Shown here in pieces: positions 38,206-47,459 of a stretch of DNA of 64,000 bases. This stretch comes from Bacteroidales bacterium. Lineage in GTDB: Bacteria > Bacteroidota > Bacteroidia > Bacteroidales > Bacteroidaceae. Position 1 is the stretch's first letter; every line of letters starts with the position of its first letter. The translations under genes and the position numbers were made by a program. The stretch is taken from NCBI GenBank assembly GCA_004556745.1, contig SFFY01000011.1, positions 8,374-72,373 of the forward strand, read 5' to 3'. The notes below the pieces were generated by a model. That model was not told where the DNA came from and searched no databases. It was given only the letters and a program-made list of their open reading frames with translations.

Positions 38206-41200
38206 ATGCAAAACCAAGTAGATTTCTTTTTGTCCGCCCCTGCCGCCGTGCAGATGGGCAAAGCCGGGCTGCAAGCCTTGGCTGCCAACGAGGCGATACA
38301 CAATATATATATAATAGCCCCTGCGGCCGACGAAACGCTCAGCGGCCTATTGTCCGAAAAAATTGCGTTGCTTCCCTGCGACACGCTCACCGGCTCGCGC
38401 CTGCTGCGCACCGTTATCCCGAAGTGCGGCAGCCGTTACGCCTTGTTCTTCCTCTCTTCCCACAAACTCGATTTTGGTTATCGCTGCATCGAGCGCTTCG
38501 TTCAGGCGGCGGAAGATATGGGTGCGGCGATGGTTTATTCCGACCGCTGCGACGGACAGGGCGCACACCCCGTCATAGACTATCAGGAAGGCAGCCTGCG
38601 CAACGATTTCGACTTCGGCAGCCTGTGGCTCGTGCGCACAGACCTTTTGAAGAAGTATCCCGAGAGCGACCACCCGCGCCGCCTCCGCTTCGCCGCCCTC
38701 TATGCCTTGCGCCTCTTCCTGAGCAGGGAGGGAGAACTTTTCCACATCTCCGAACCCCTCTACACGGAGCAGGAGACCGACCTCCGCGCCAGCGGTGAGA
38801 AGCAATTCGACTACGTAAATCCCGCCCAGCGGGAAGTGCAACTCGAAATGGAACGCGTATGCACGCACCACCTCAAAGCCGTCGGCGCATGGCTTGCCCC
38901 CGATGAGTTCGACGACCTCCCGCACGACCGCGCCGACTATCCCGTAGAAGCGTCCGTCGTGATACCCGTCCGCAACCGCGTGCGTACTATCCGCGACGCC
39001 GTGGAGAGCGCATTGGGGCAGGACGCGCCCATTGAGTTTAATGTCATTGTGGTGGACAATCATTCCACCGACGGCACAACGGATATTCTTAAAGAATTGA
39101 GCGAAAGCAATCCCCGCGTCGTGCATCTCGTGCCCGAGCGCACCGATTTGGGCATCGGCGGCTGCTGGGACTTGGCCGTGCGCTCCGCCGCCTGCGGACG
39201 CTACGCCGTGCAACTCGACAGCGACGACCTTTACAGTGGCACGGACACCCTCGTCCGCATCGTCGAGGCATTCCGCAAGCAAAAGGCGGCCATGGTGATT
39301 GGCACCTACCGCATGGTCAACTTCAACCTCGAAACGCTGCCGCCGGGCTTGATTGACCATAAAGAATGGACGCCCGACAACGGGCGAAACAATGCCCTGC
39401 GCATCAACGGCTTGGGGGCGCCGCGTGCCTTCCGCACCGACATTCTGCGCCGCCTCGGTTTCCCAAATACCAGTTACGGCGAAGACTATGCCCTCGGGCT
39501 GGCCGTTTCGCGCCGCTGGCGCATCGGGCGCATCTACGACGAACTCTATCTCTGCCGCCGCTGGGAGGGCAATTCCGACGCCGCCCTTTCGGTGGAAAAG
39601 GTGAACCGCAACAATATCTACAAAGACAGCCTGCGCACCATAGAACTCCGTGCCCGCCGCGCCCTCGTGTCGCTTTGGAACACCGAAGCCACGTCCGACG
39701 ATGTGCATGAATTTTTCAATCGCCAAATGCAGGCGTGGCCCGAAGTGGCGGAACGTTTCGACGATTTGCGTCAAAATATCCAGACGCGCCGTTTCGAGGC
39801 CGACGATTATACGCTCGCCGTGCAGTTTAACCCGCGCCGCATGAGTTCCACCGCCGCAAAAGTCGACAAGCGGCATTTGAAGGAACGCCCCTGCTTTCTC
39901 TGCGACAACAACCGCCCGAAAGAGCAAATCGCTTTCCCGCTCGAAGGGCGTTTTCAACTGCTCGTAAATCCTTTCCCCATACTCCCCGGCCATCTCACCA
40001 TACCTCTGCGCCGCCACACGCCGCAAAGGCTCGAGGACATGATTGACGGACTGAATAAGATGGCGTGGGAAATTCCCGACTTCATGTTTTTCTACAACGG
40101 CGCGCGCTGCGGCGCGTCCGCTCCCGACCACGCTCATCTCCAGGCAGGCTTGCGCGGCGTGGTGCCCATTGAGAAAGATTGGAAGATGTACGAGAACCGC
40201 CTCGAAAAGATATATCCTACCGACGGCATGGAAACGGCAGAACTCGAAGACCTCGGATATACCGGCACGGGCGCAGGACTGTATCTGCTGCATGGTTATG
40301 CCTGTCCCGCCTTTGTACTGATGGGCGGGCAGCACGACGGCGGACAGTTCCTGCTGCGCAAACTCTTCGCCGCCCTGCCCGCCGTGGAGGGCAGCGATGA
40401 GCCCGACGTGAATATCCTTGCCTGGCGGCAGGCGGGCGGTCCGGGCGATGCCGACGCCGTGGTGATGGTGATATTCCCCCGTCGCAAGCACCGCCCCGAC
40501 TGCTATTACGCCAGCGGTTCAAGCAATATGCTCGTAAGTCCCGGTGCACTGGATATGGGCGGCCTGCTCATCACGCCGCGCGAGGAAGACTTTGAGAAAA
40601 TGACCCTCAAAACGGCAGTCAATATTCTCCGCGAGGTAACTCTCACCGAAAGTGAAACGGCTCAGACTGTGCGCCGCATACACCGCGCCGCCCACTCCGG
40701 CACATCGCGCCGCGCCGCCGCCCAGGAGGCCGCCCCGCAATCGGCTTTCGACGAAGAGCCCGAGGTGAGCGTGGGCATCATGTCGGCCGAGCGCGTGCGC
40801 TTCCGCCTCAGCGGCGCGTTCCACGCCAAAGGAGCATTGCAGACCGGCGAGCAGGAAGCGGAATGCCGCGACGGAGCCATTCTTTGGAACGGCAACATTT
40901 ACAGCGAACTCTCTTTCATTCCCGACAGCCCCGATGCCACTTTCACGCTCGAGGGCGTCACCATCGGCAAGAACTTCCACTGGGAGCAGGAGCAGCGGCA
41001 AACCTTCGCCGGCCGCCTGCAACTCATCGTGGACGAGGAGAAACTCGTCGTGGTGAACCACATTCCCGCCGAGGAATACCTTACGAGCGTCATTTCCTCC
41101 GAGATGAAATCCACTTCTTCGCTCTCCCTGCTCAAGGCGCACGCCGTCATTTCGCGCAGTTGGCTGTTCAGTCAGATGCTGCGCCGCCGCGCCGTCGCCC

Positions 41201-42084
41201 ACAAGGGGGGATCGGGCGGTTTCTTCTCGTTCGTGCGCCGCGACGACCAATACGTGCGCTGGTACGACCGTGAGGACCACACGCTCTTCGATGTCTGTGC
41301 CGACGACCATTGCCAGCGTTATCAAGGACTGCCTGCCGCGGGCGCGGCCAGCGAGATGTGCCGCGAGGCGGTGCGTGCCACGCGCGGCGAGGTGCTGCTC
41401 TCGGAGGGCGGGGTGTGCGATGCCCGTTTCTCGAAATGTTGCGGCGGCGTAACCGAGCGTTACGGCACCTGCTGGAACGATGAGGACATCTCCTATCTGC
41501 AGCCCGTGCGCTGCGATGGCGAGGGAAATGTCCCCGACCTCACCGATGAGGCAGAGGCGGAGCGTTGGATCATGTCCGCCCCTGCGGCCTATTGCAACAC
41601 GTCCGAAAAGGCTCTACTCTCAGAGGTGCTCAACGATTACGACCTCACCTCCACGCCAGACTTCTACCGTTGGCAGGCCGAGTTGCCGCAAGCAGAACTG
41701 GCGGCACGCCTGCGCGAGCGGCTCGACCTCGATTTTGGCGACATCATCGACCTTCAGCCTTTGCAGCGCGGTGCAAGCGGCCGCATCTCTCTGCTGCGTA
41801 TTGTGGGCAGTAAGTGCAGCCTGTCGCTCGGCAAAGAGTTGGAAATCCGCCGCGCCCTCGGCGAGAAATGCCTGTATAGTTCCGCCTTCATAGTGCGCCG
41901 CACCTTCGCCGAAGGTGCACCCGCAGATGCCGTCCCCGCCGCCTTCACGCTCCACGGGGCAGGGTGGGGGCACGGCGTAGGCCTGTGCCAAATTGGCGCG
42001 GCAGTGATGGCAGACAAAGGCATCGGCTACAAAGAAATCCTACAACACTATTACGTCGGTGCCGACTTGCAGGCGCTGTATTAA
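38206..42084 (+). CDS. GT2 / DUF4922 HIT-like / SpoIID three-part fusion protein
   Basis: 1292 residues. After an N-terminal region of about 240 residues comes a GT2 glycosyltransferase domain (about 245-480: [29 protein letters not shown]). A DUF4922 part follows (about 545-800) with [12 protein letters not shown] and a HIT/GalT-like DHAHLQAGL near 641-649. The last 440 residues are a SpoIID/LytB domain with [15 protein letters not shown] and [13 protein letters not shown]. SpoIID proteins are peptidoglycan lytic transglycosylases; GT2 adds sugars; HIT-like enzymes work on nucleotide sugars. There is no signal peptide, which is hard to square with a wall-cutting role. Confidence 0.88.
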   Translation: MQNQVDFFLSAPAAVQMGKAGLQALAANEAIHNIYIIAPAADETLSGLLSEKIALLPCDTLTGSRLLRTVIPKCGSRYALFFLSSHKLDFGYRCIERFVQAAEDMGAAMVYSDRCDGQGAHPVIDYQEGSLRNDFDFGSLWLVRTDLLKKYPESDHPRRLRFAALYALRLFLSREGELFHISEPLYTEQETDLRASGEKQFDYVNPAQREVQLEMERVCTHHLKAVGAWLAPDEFDDLPHDRADYPVEASVVIPVRNRVRTIRDAVESALGQDAPIEFNVIVVDNHSTDGTTDILKELSESNPRVVHLVPERTDLGIGGCWDLAVRSAACGRYAVQLDSDDLYSGTDTLVRIVEAFRKQKAAMVIGTYRMVNFNLETLPPGLIDHKEWTPDNGRNNALRINGLGAPRAFRTDILRRLGFPNTSYGEDYALGLAVSRRWRIGRIYDELYLCRRWEGNSDAALSVEKVNRNNIYKDSLRTIELRARRALVSLWNTEATSDDVHEFFNRQMQAWPEVAERFDDLRQNIQTRRFEADDYTLAVQFNPRRMSSTAAKVDKRHLKERPCFLCDNNRPKEQIAFPLEGRFQLLVNPFPILPGHLTIPLRRHTPQRLEDMIDGLNKMAWEIPDFMFFYNGARCGASAPDHAHLQAGLRGVVPIEKDWKMYENRLEKIYPTDGMETAELEDLGYTGTGAGLYLLHGYACPAFVLMGGQHDGGQFLLRKLFAALPAVEGSDEPDVNILAWRQAGGPGDADAVVMVIFPRRKHRPDCYYASGSSNMLVSPGALDMGGLLITPREEDFEKMTLKTAVNILREVTLTESETAQTVRRIHRAAHSGTSRRAAAQEAAPQSAFDEEPEVSVGIMSAERVRFRLSGAFHAKGALQTGEQEAECRDGAILWNGNIYSELSFIPDSPDATFTLEGVTIGKNFHWEQEQRQTFAGRLQLIVDEEKLVVVNHIPAEEYLTSVISSEMKSTSSLSLLKAHAVISRSWLFSQMLRRRAVAHKGGSGGFFSFVRRDDQYVRWYDREDHTLFDVCADDHCQRYQGLPAAGAASEMCREAVRATRGEVLLSEGGVCDARFSKCCGGVTERYGTCWNDEDISYLQPVRCDGEGNVPDLTDEAEAERWIMSAPAAYCNTSEKALLSEVLNDYDLTSTPDFYRWQAELPQAELAARLRERLDLDFGDIIDLQPLQRGASGRISLLRIVGSKCSLSLGKELEIRRALGEKCLYSSAFIVRRTFAEGAPADAVPAAFTLHGAGWGHGVGLCQIGAAVMADKGIGYKEILQHYYVGADLQALY

Positions 42085-42291
42085 TTCTCCGTGCATTCCA
42101 TTTTTATTGTGGAATAAAATTAAATATCATCTGTTGATAGTTTATATAAAAACCATGAAAAACAACTTGTTCTGTGTGGGCCTTTGCATAATGTCGGCTG
42201 CGCTCGGCAAAATCCAAGAAAACTTGGCTTCTGCTCTCGCTTGCACGCCATTTCGGCTTGCCTTAGGATTGATAACTAATCCGAGAACAAG

Positions 42292-42509
42292 TGCCTGGAA
42301 GGCACTACAGAGCGAAGCGACGGTAACCGGGGACGAAGTCCTCGGTAGAGTCTATTGCGATGATTCTGCCTGGAAGGCAGTACGCCTTTGGAAATGTATA
42401 AATGCCTGTCCTGTAGCGTAGTGCCTTCCAGGCACGTCGTGCTCGCTCCGCCTATCCGAGGACTTCGTCCCCGGTTACCGTCGCTTCGCTCCGTACTGCC
42501 TTCCAGGCA
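42292..42509. repeat. Nested palindromic element, copy 3 (218 bp)
   Basis: Same plan as the copy at 11755: outer arms from TGCCTGGAAGGCA (42292) and TGCCTTCCAGGCA (to 42509), with an inner hairpin. In its arms AACCGGGGACGAAGTCCTCGG pairs exactly with its mirror, although several bases differ from copy 2. Confidence 0.85.
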
Positions 42510-42605
42510 GTGCTTTCGCAATAAACGCTTCTAATGAAAACTCAATTATTCCTTTTTGAGCCAACATCAAGGTCTCACGGGTTTTTTATGGTTTTTCCCT
42601 TGCGG

Positions 42606-42719
42606 CGTTTGAAGCGGGCGGGCACCGACCGCAGCCGCATGGATTAAGGACGAGCGCGAGCCGATTAGGCTCGCAGGCTCGGCGTTAAGACAGCGGCGTA
42701 GCCCGCAGGGCTTCAAACG
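42606..42719. repeat. Dispersed element with CGTTTGAAGC ends
   Basis: Begins CGTTTGAAGC (42606-42615) and ends GCTTCAAACG (42710-42719). The core GCGGGCGGG(C/A)ACCGACCGC and GGCGTTAAG is shared with the copies at 63690 and 63902. The rest of the 732-bp gap (42085-42817) holds no credible gene. Confidence 0.8.
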
Positions 42720-42817
42720 GAGCAAGATGTTTTTACTGGTTTTTATCCATAAATAATTGACTTGTTCGGATTAACACATTCACTTGTAATATCAATTCCA
42801 AATTTTCTCACCTCAAA

Positions 42818-44083
42818 ATGTCCCTTCCCCGCACTCCCTGGACCTGGTTGCCTACGCTCTACATTGCCGAAGGCATACCATATATTATTGTCACCGTCGT
42901 GACCGTCGTGGCCACGATTATGTACAAGCGGCTCGGCATTGGCAACGCCGACATCGCGTTTTACACCTCTTGGCTCTATCTTCCGTGGGTCATCAAACCC
43001 TTTTGGAGTCCCATCGTGGACGCTTTCGCCACAAAGCGCACGTGGATCATAGCGATGCAACTCATCGTCGGCGCGGCGCTTGGCGGACTCGCGCTGTCGC
43101 TGCCCGCGCCCGGCTTTTTCAAATGGTCGCTCGCCTTTTTCTGGCTGCTCGCCTTCTCAAGCGCGACCCACGACATTGCAGCCGACGGCTTCTATATGCT
43201 GGCACTCACGAAGAAAGAGCAGGCCTTCTACGTCGGCATACGCTCCACCTTCTACCGCGTTGCCATCATCGCGGGACAGGGCTTGCTCATCATGCTCGCC
43301 GGTACGCTTGAACTGATTTATAAGCCCGCCGTGGCGTGGTCCACCGTGATGCTTGTGGCAGCCGTCCTCTTCCTCCTTCTGGCCGCATGGCATTTCGCGG
43401 CGTTGCCCCGCACTGAAATCCTGGCAGAATGCCCGCGCTCCGCAAACAATTTTACCCTTAACATTATAAAGCCCTTTATCAGTTTTTTCCAAAAGCCCGG
43501 CATCGTCTGTGCCTTAGCGTTCATGCTGCTTTACCGCTTGCCCGAGGCGTTTCTCACCAAGATAACGCCCCTCTTCCTGCTCGACAGCGTGGAGAAAGGC
43601 GGCCTGGCACTCACCACGGCCGAGATAGGCTTTGTGCAGGGCACGGTGGGCATCGTGGGTCTGACGCTCGGCGGTATTCTCGGCGGCATCCTCGCTGCGG
43701 GCAAGGGTGGCATGAAGCGTTGGCTGTGGCCAATGGTGGCGAGCATCACGATTCCCGACGCGCTCTATATCATTCTTGCCTATTACCAGCCCGAAAACCT
43801 CACGCTGATTGGGGCTTTCGTGTTCTTGGAGCAGTTCGGCTACGGTTTCGGCTTCACCGCCTATATGATTTACCTGCTGCAATTTGCGCGTGGCGAGAAC
43901 TCCACGGCGCACTACGCTTTCGCCACCGGCTTCATGGCTTTGGGCATGATGCTCCCCGGTTTGGTGAGCGGCGCGTTGCAGGAACTCACGGGCTATCTCA
44001 ATTTCTTCATCATCACCACCGTGCTATGCAGCGTCACCTTCCTTGTGTCCGCCCTCGTAAAATTTGATGCGGGCGAGGATTAA
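42818..44083 (+). CDS. AmpG-like MFS permease
   Basis: 421 residues, about twelve membrane helices. The N-terminal LYIAEGIPYIIVTVVTVV and the SATHDIAADGFYM stretch are typical of AmpG-like major facilitators, which import muropeptides or related compounds. In Bacteroidetes the substrate of these homologues is not proven. It follows the SpoIID fusion after a repeat-filled gap, so wall recycling is a plausible joint theme. Confidence 0.85.
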   Translation: MSLPRTPWTWLPTLYIAEGIPYIIVTVVTVVATIMYKRLGIGNADIAFYTSWLYLPWVIKPFWSPIVDAFATKRTWIIAMQLIVGAALGGLALSLPAPGFFKWSLAFFWLLAFSSATHDIAADGFYMLALTKKEQAFYVGIRSTFYRVAIIAGQGLLIMLAGTLELIYKPAVAWSTVMLVAAVLFLLLAAWHFAALPRTEILAECPRSANNFTLNIIKPFISFFQKPGIVCALAFMLLYRLPEAFLTKITPLFLLDSVEKGGLALTTAEIGFVQGTVGIVGLTLGGILGGILAAGKGGMKRWLWPMVASITIPDALYIILAYYQPENLTLIGAFVFLEQFGYGFGFTAYMIYLLQFARGENSTAHYAFATGFMALGMMLPGLVSGALQELTGYLNFFIITTVLCSVTFLVSALVKFDAGED

Positions 44084-44143
44084 GGGCGAAATTTTGCTCA
44101 CCCGCTTATTTCATCCCATTATCACCTAAGAGCGTAAACGCTA

Positions 44144-44417
44144 TCTGCGCAGACAGTGCAAACTGTCTGCGCAGATATTTTTTTGTTCCTCGGATAAAAT
44201 TTTCATTTTCTCCGAGATATTTTTTCCTTTCCTATAAGAAAATTTTTATTACAAACTTTGTAACGCTTGTTACAAACTTTCTAACACATGTTACAAACTT
44301 TGTAATACGTGTTACAAACTTTGTAACAAAAAATATCTGCGCAGAAAGTAAAAAATATCTTGCTGAAAGGAAAAACTTTCAAGGAGAAAGGAAAAAATAG
44401 CTCCGAGCAAATGCGCG
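44144..44417. repeat. 21-bp-register array C (13 units)
   Basis: Unit starts at 44144 and 44166 (22-bp step), then every 21 bp from 44166 to 44397. Words: TCTGCGCAGA (three times), TTCCTATAAGA, four TACAAACTTTGTAA-like units, ATCTTGCTG, TTTCAAGGAG. It lies between the MFS gene and the RiPP cluster. From 44418 to 44780 I see only the promoter below. Confidence 0.7.
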
Positions 44418-44703
44418 CAGGCGGTATTCACGCAATGATTGAATGACGTGAAAGCGTTTGCGCTCATACGTGATAATCGGGTGGGGCTTATAAGCAAATT
44501 CTTCTGATGTCATGGTTTGTAAATTTTATAAAAAGAGAGGTCGAACAGAGTCCGCCGCTTATGCCATTTTTATGGCTTATAATTCCGATTGATACCTTGG
44601 CGACAGGCAGTAGAATGTTAGTATTTGGCACGAAGTACTGATAAAATTTTATTGTATTTAGGATTATTAACACAGAAATGTGTTCCGAGGGAGGTAAAAT
44701 TTA

Positions 44704-44711
44704 TACATTTG
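44704..44711 (+). promoter_or_regulatory. Probable -7 box of the RiPP cluster
   Basis: TACATTTG, 70 bp before the first cluster gene, fits TAnnTTTG. An upstream TTTG was not found at the ideal distance. Confidence 0.45.
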
Positions 44712-44780
44712 CAACAGAAAATAAGAAAGCGATGCGCTGCTACACAGAAAATCAGCACAGAAAGGTTATTTAATTATCCT

Positions 44781-45107
44781 ATGTCAAATACTGCAACGAA
44801 AGAAATCGTCGATAAAGATTTGCAAAGGCGCAATAAAGGCCTTATCCGCCGAGTAAAGACCGCCTTATTTGACAACTGGTGCCTGAAACGCTCTAAACTT
44901 ATATATTTTTTTGCATCCAGACTTTTCCGAAGTGACGTTAGGATTAACATCGCCATGCGTTGCCGCTCCGATAACAGCAAGGACTGGGGGCATGCGTGGG
45001 TGACGTGCGGCGGGAAGCCCCTATTGGAGCGCAACGAGCGCCTGATTAGCAAAAAGCGCACCCTGATAGCCGAAGACAATAAATATATATACTGGATTTA
45101 CGACTAA
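44781..45107 (+). CDS. Minimal McjB/lasso-B2-type leader peptidase domain
   Basis: 108 residues from the ATG at 44781. NWCLKRSKLIYFFASRLF then DVRINIAMR and GHAWVTCGGKPL follow the transglutaminase-like (PF13471) pattern of lasso B2 proteases, with Cys34 and His71 as the likely catalytic pair; the third acidic residue is unclear (Glu83 or nearby). B2 proteins cut the leader once a B1/RRE partner has bound it. It starts the cluster, 11 bp before the first radical SAM gene. Similarity is moderate, so the call rests on motif order and context. Confidence 0.65.
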   Translation: MSNTATKEIVDKDLQRRNKGLIRRVKTALFDNWCLKRSKLIYFFASRLFRSDVRINIAMRCRSDNSKDWGHAWVTCGGKPLLERNERLISKKRTLIAEDNKYIYWIYD

Positions 45108-45118
45108 TATAACAACCA

Positions 45119-46069
45119 ATGGCAAACTTATATCTCACGCATAAATGCAGGCGCGGTTGCCCGTTTTGCTTTGCCCGCAAAGTGCTCAAAGCAGCGCACA
45201 ACGTGGAGGAAAAGCTCACGCTCGAAGAGATTGAGCAATTTGTGTCGCATTATGAGGGACAAATCGATTCGCTCGGCCTGCTCGGCGGCGAGCCGTTTCT
45301 CTATCCCGACCTTGTAAAGGTGATAGAACTCCTGAAACGTCATCATATCCATTCCAAGATATTCACCAGCGCCACTGACCCGCTGCCCGAAGGTCTTGCC
45401 GAGTTTGACATCTCGCAGGGCGACATAAACTTTATCGTGAATGTGGGCAGCCGCGACACCTATACCGACGAGAAGTTTGCCAACCTTGAACGCTTCTTTG
45501 ACAAGTTTCATTCTATCTCCGCGCTGTCGTACACGATTTTCGACCTGAAAAAGGACAATCCCGAGTTCCTCTTCGACATGATAGACCACTACGGGCTGGT
45601 GCGCAACATTCGCACGGGCATAGCCCTGCCTATCTATCGCGGTGGCAACAGTTACATAGCCCTCGACGACTACAAGCGCGCGGCGGAATACTTCTGCGCC
45701 TGCGCCGAGAAAGCCGCCAAGCGGCGCATCACGCTGGCAATGGACTGCGGCTTCCAGGCGTGCATGTTCACGGATGCCCAGTTGGGCAGACTGTTCCGCC
45801 TTGGCACAAATCTGGGCTTCATGTGCGGTGCAGCGCTGGACATCGGTCCGGGTTTGAAAGTGTGGAACTGCTTCCCGCTCTTCCAGTTGGGCTGCGTGGA
45901 CGCCCTTGGTGCCAAGACGCTCGATGAGCTCAAGCTTAATTTGCAGAAAAGGCTCGACGAAGAACTGGGCAGCGGGCGCGGCGTGCGTCCCGAGTGTGCA
46001 GCCTGCGAGCTCTACGACCGCAAACTGTGCGAAGGCGGTTGCAAAAGTTTTAAATCGGTAGGACAATAA
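45119..46069 (+). CDS. Radical SAM protein A of the RiPP cluster
   Basis: 316 residues. The radical SAM cysteines are C10, C14 and C17 in LTHKCRRGCPFCF, almost at the N terminus, and LGLLGGEPFLYPDL is the SAM-contact GGE motif. The C-terminal part holds more cysteines (FMCGAALDIG, WNCFPL, CAACELYDRKLCEGGC), a SPASM-like set for auxiliary Fe-S clusters. Such enzymes crosslink or epimerise ribosomal peptides. Its head and mid region (CGFQACMFTDAQLGRL) resemble the protein coded at 49899, so the two are paralogues. Confidence 0.88.
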   Translation: MANLYLTHKCRRGCPFCFARKVLKAAHNVEEKLTLEEIEQFVSHYEGQIDSLGLLGGEPFLYPDLVKVIELLKRHHIHSKIFTSATDPLPEGLAEFDISQGDINFIVNVGSRDTYTDEKFANLERFFDKFHSISALSYTIFDLKKDNPEFLFDMIDHYGLVRNIRTGIALPIYRGGNSYIALDDYKRAAEYFCACAEKAAKRRITLAMDCGFQACMFTDAQLGRLFRLGTNLGFMCGAALDIGPGLKVWNCFPLFQLGCVDALGAKTLDELKLNLQKRLDEELGSGRGVRPECAACELYDRKLCEGGCKSFKSVGQ

Positions 46070-46088
46070 TTTTCAACATATAAGAACC

Positions 46089-46340
46089 ATGGAAATCAGT
46101 AAAAACGTGACTTGGAAAACCCTCGGCGAGAAGGTTATTGCTGTTAAGGTAGACACCGGCGAGTACTACACGCTCAACGAAGTGGCATCTGTGATATGGA
46201 AAGCCATCGACGAAGGAAAATCCAAAGAAGACATCGCAGAAAAGATTTGCACCGAGTACGATGCAACAGATAAAGCTTCGGTGTTGCAAGACATCGAGGA
46301 ACAAATCAGTGAGTGGCAACATGAATTATTAATCCTTTAA
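46089..46340 (+). CDS. PqqD-like RiPP recognition protein
   Basis: 83 residues matching the PqqD fold: NVTWKTLGEKVIAVKVDTGEYYTLNEVASVIWKAIDEG then a helical tail. PqqD-like proteins (RRE; B1 in lasso pathways) bind the leader of the precursor and present it to enzymes. It lies directly before the precursor gene (12 bp) and after radical SAM A, which fits that job. Confidence 0.88.
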   Translation: MEISKNVTWKTLGEKVIAVKVDTGEYYTLNEVASVIWKAIDEGKSKEDIAEKICTEYDATDKASVLQDIEEQISEWQHELLIL

Positions 46341-46352
46341 ATTAGTACGACT

Positions 46353-46472
46353 ATGACTAAGAAAACTTACGAGAAGCCGCAGACAAGCAAGCACGCTTCT
46401 ATGGACGTTGTCCAGGGTTCAGGTCTGTATTACACGACGCTGTATTACACCAGCCTGTATTACTGGCATTAA
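46353..46472 (+). CDS. RiPP precursor peptide with triple LYY core
   Basis: 39 residues, ATG 46353 to TAA 46472. The leader opens MTKKTYEKP, with the Tyr6-xx-Pro9 (YxxP) motif that lasso B1 proteins recognise. The core GLYYTTLYYTSLYYWH holds three exact 5-residue steps (Leu25, Leu30, Leu35), each coded CTG TAT TAC. Gly22-Ser-Gly24 before the repeats is a plausible leader end. Thr/Ser at 28, 29, 33, 34 could be kinase targets and Tyr pairs radical SAM targets; the product structure is unknown. No Cys is present, so no thioether or lanthionine. Confidence 0.85.
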   Translation: MTKKTYEKPQTSKHASMDVVQGSGLYYTTLYYTSLYYWH

Positions 46473-46490
46473 TTGTCGTTAATCAAAGTA

Positions 46491-47459
46491 ATGAGTGCGA
46501 ACTACGCATTGATTGTCGAGGTGGCAGGTGTCGCTATCCGTTTCCAATCGGAAATGGAGATTGACATCTGTCACCTTAGCACACTCTTCAAGCATCACTT
46601 GGTAGCCAATGATGCTACGGCAGCGGATCACGTTGTAGACATTGTGACGATAGAGCGTTCGCCCGTGCCCGAAGATGCCACTTTGGCGTGGAAAGGCTAT
46701 TACCACGGCGTGGGCTATGACGGAAAGCACGAAAACACGCTGAAGAAATACGTGTCACAAGACAAGCGGTATGAGTACTTCGATACGCCCGACGGCGGCT
46801 GTATCACCATCGACCGGGAAAGCCCCCATACCGTTTGTTCGCTGATGTCGTGGAAAAAACTGTTCAGCAAGAAGAAAGAACGCGCTAACATCGGCTCGCT
46901 CGTTATCCTTCTGATTCATATAATCATGGCGCGGCACAACCGCTACACGCTGCACGCCTCTGCTGTGGCGTGGAAAGGCGCGGCAATAGTGTTCACAGGC
47001 CGCAGCGGACAGGGCAAGAGCACCCTTTGCACGGACCTCACCAAGCTCGGAGCAGGGTTTATGGGCGACGACATCGTCTTCGTGTACCAAGAAGCAAGCA
47101 GGATAATGATTGCCCCCTTGCTCTTTGACGCCAAACTATACATAGACTCCCAAAAAGAAAAGACATTTGTGGATATGGCGGCGCAAAGCGGCTGCGAAGC
47201 GGGCGCGGCACTGCCATTACAGGCTGTTGCCGAAATCACGCAGACGCGCCAGGGCCTCTCTGCCGTACGGCAGGCAGCCGATGAGCATCGCCTGTTTGAC
47301 GTGCTGCTGGAAGCGGCCAACAACATCGCCCTGCAATACGACAGCGCCGAATGGCTGTCGCTCTGCGCCAATATCTTAGAACATAAAAAGCTCTATAATT
47401 TCTCCTTTGGCGACCGCCGCCTGCTTAATGTAAACGTTCTCGATGACTTCATTCAGTAA
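46491..47459 (+). CDS. HPr-kinase-like P-loop kinase of the cluster
   Basis: 322 residues from ATG 46491; a TTG fused to the precursor stop (46473) is also in frame but less likely. Walker A GRSGQGKST at about 170-178, and MGDD at 191-194 as in HprK-type kinases; ahead of it TLHASAVAW is the usual lead-in. Homologues in lasso clusters phosphorylate the precursor or product. The start of the next gene overlaps by 17 bp. Confidence 0.85.
   Translation: MSANYALIVEVAGVAIRFQSEMEIDICHLSTLFKHHLVANDATAADHVVDIVTIERSPVPEDATLAWKGYYHGVGYDGKHENTLKKYVSQDKRYEYFDTPDGGCITIDRESPHTVCSLMSWKKLFSKKKERANIGSLVILLIHIIMARHNRYTLHASAVAWKGAAIVFTGRSGQGKSTLCTDLTKLGAGFMGDDIVFVYQEASRIMIAPLLFDAKLYIDSQKEKTFVDMAAQSGCEAGAALPLQAVAEITQTRQGLSAVRQAADEHRLFDVLLEAANNIALQYDSAEWLSLCANILEHKKLYNFSFGDRRLLNVNVLDDFIQ

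Noticed and set aside
38347..40491. 714-codon frame on the minus strand
   Set aside because: It lies wholly opposite the GT2/DUF4922/SpoIID gene, has no recognisable domain and reflects the GC-rich codon use of the real gene.
42139..42421. Short frame starting MKNNLFCVGLCIMSAALG
   Set aside because: It runs into the palindromic element and has no conserved content; chance frame.
46473..46490. TTG start for the kinase gene, directly after the precursor stop
   Set aside because: ATG at 46491 is 18 bp further, in frame, and starts on the conserved-looking sequence; TTG starts are rare.
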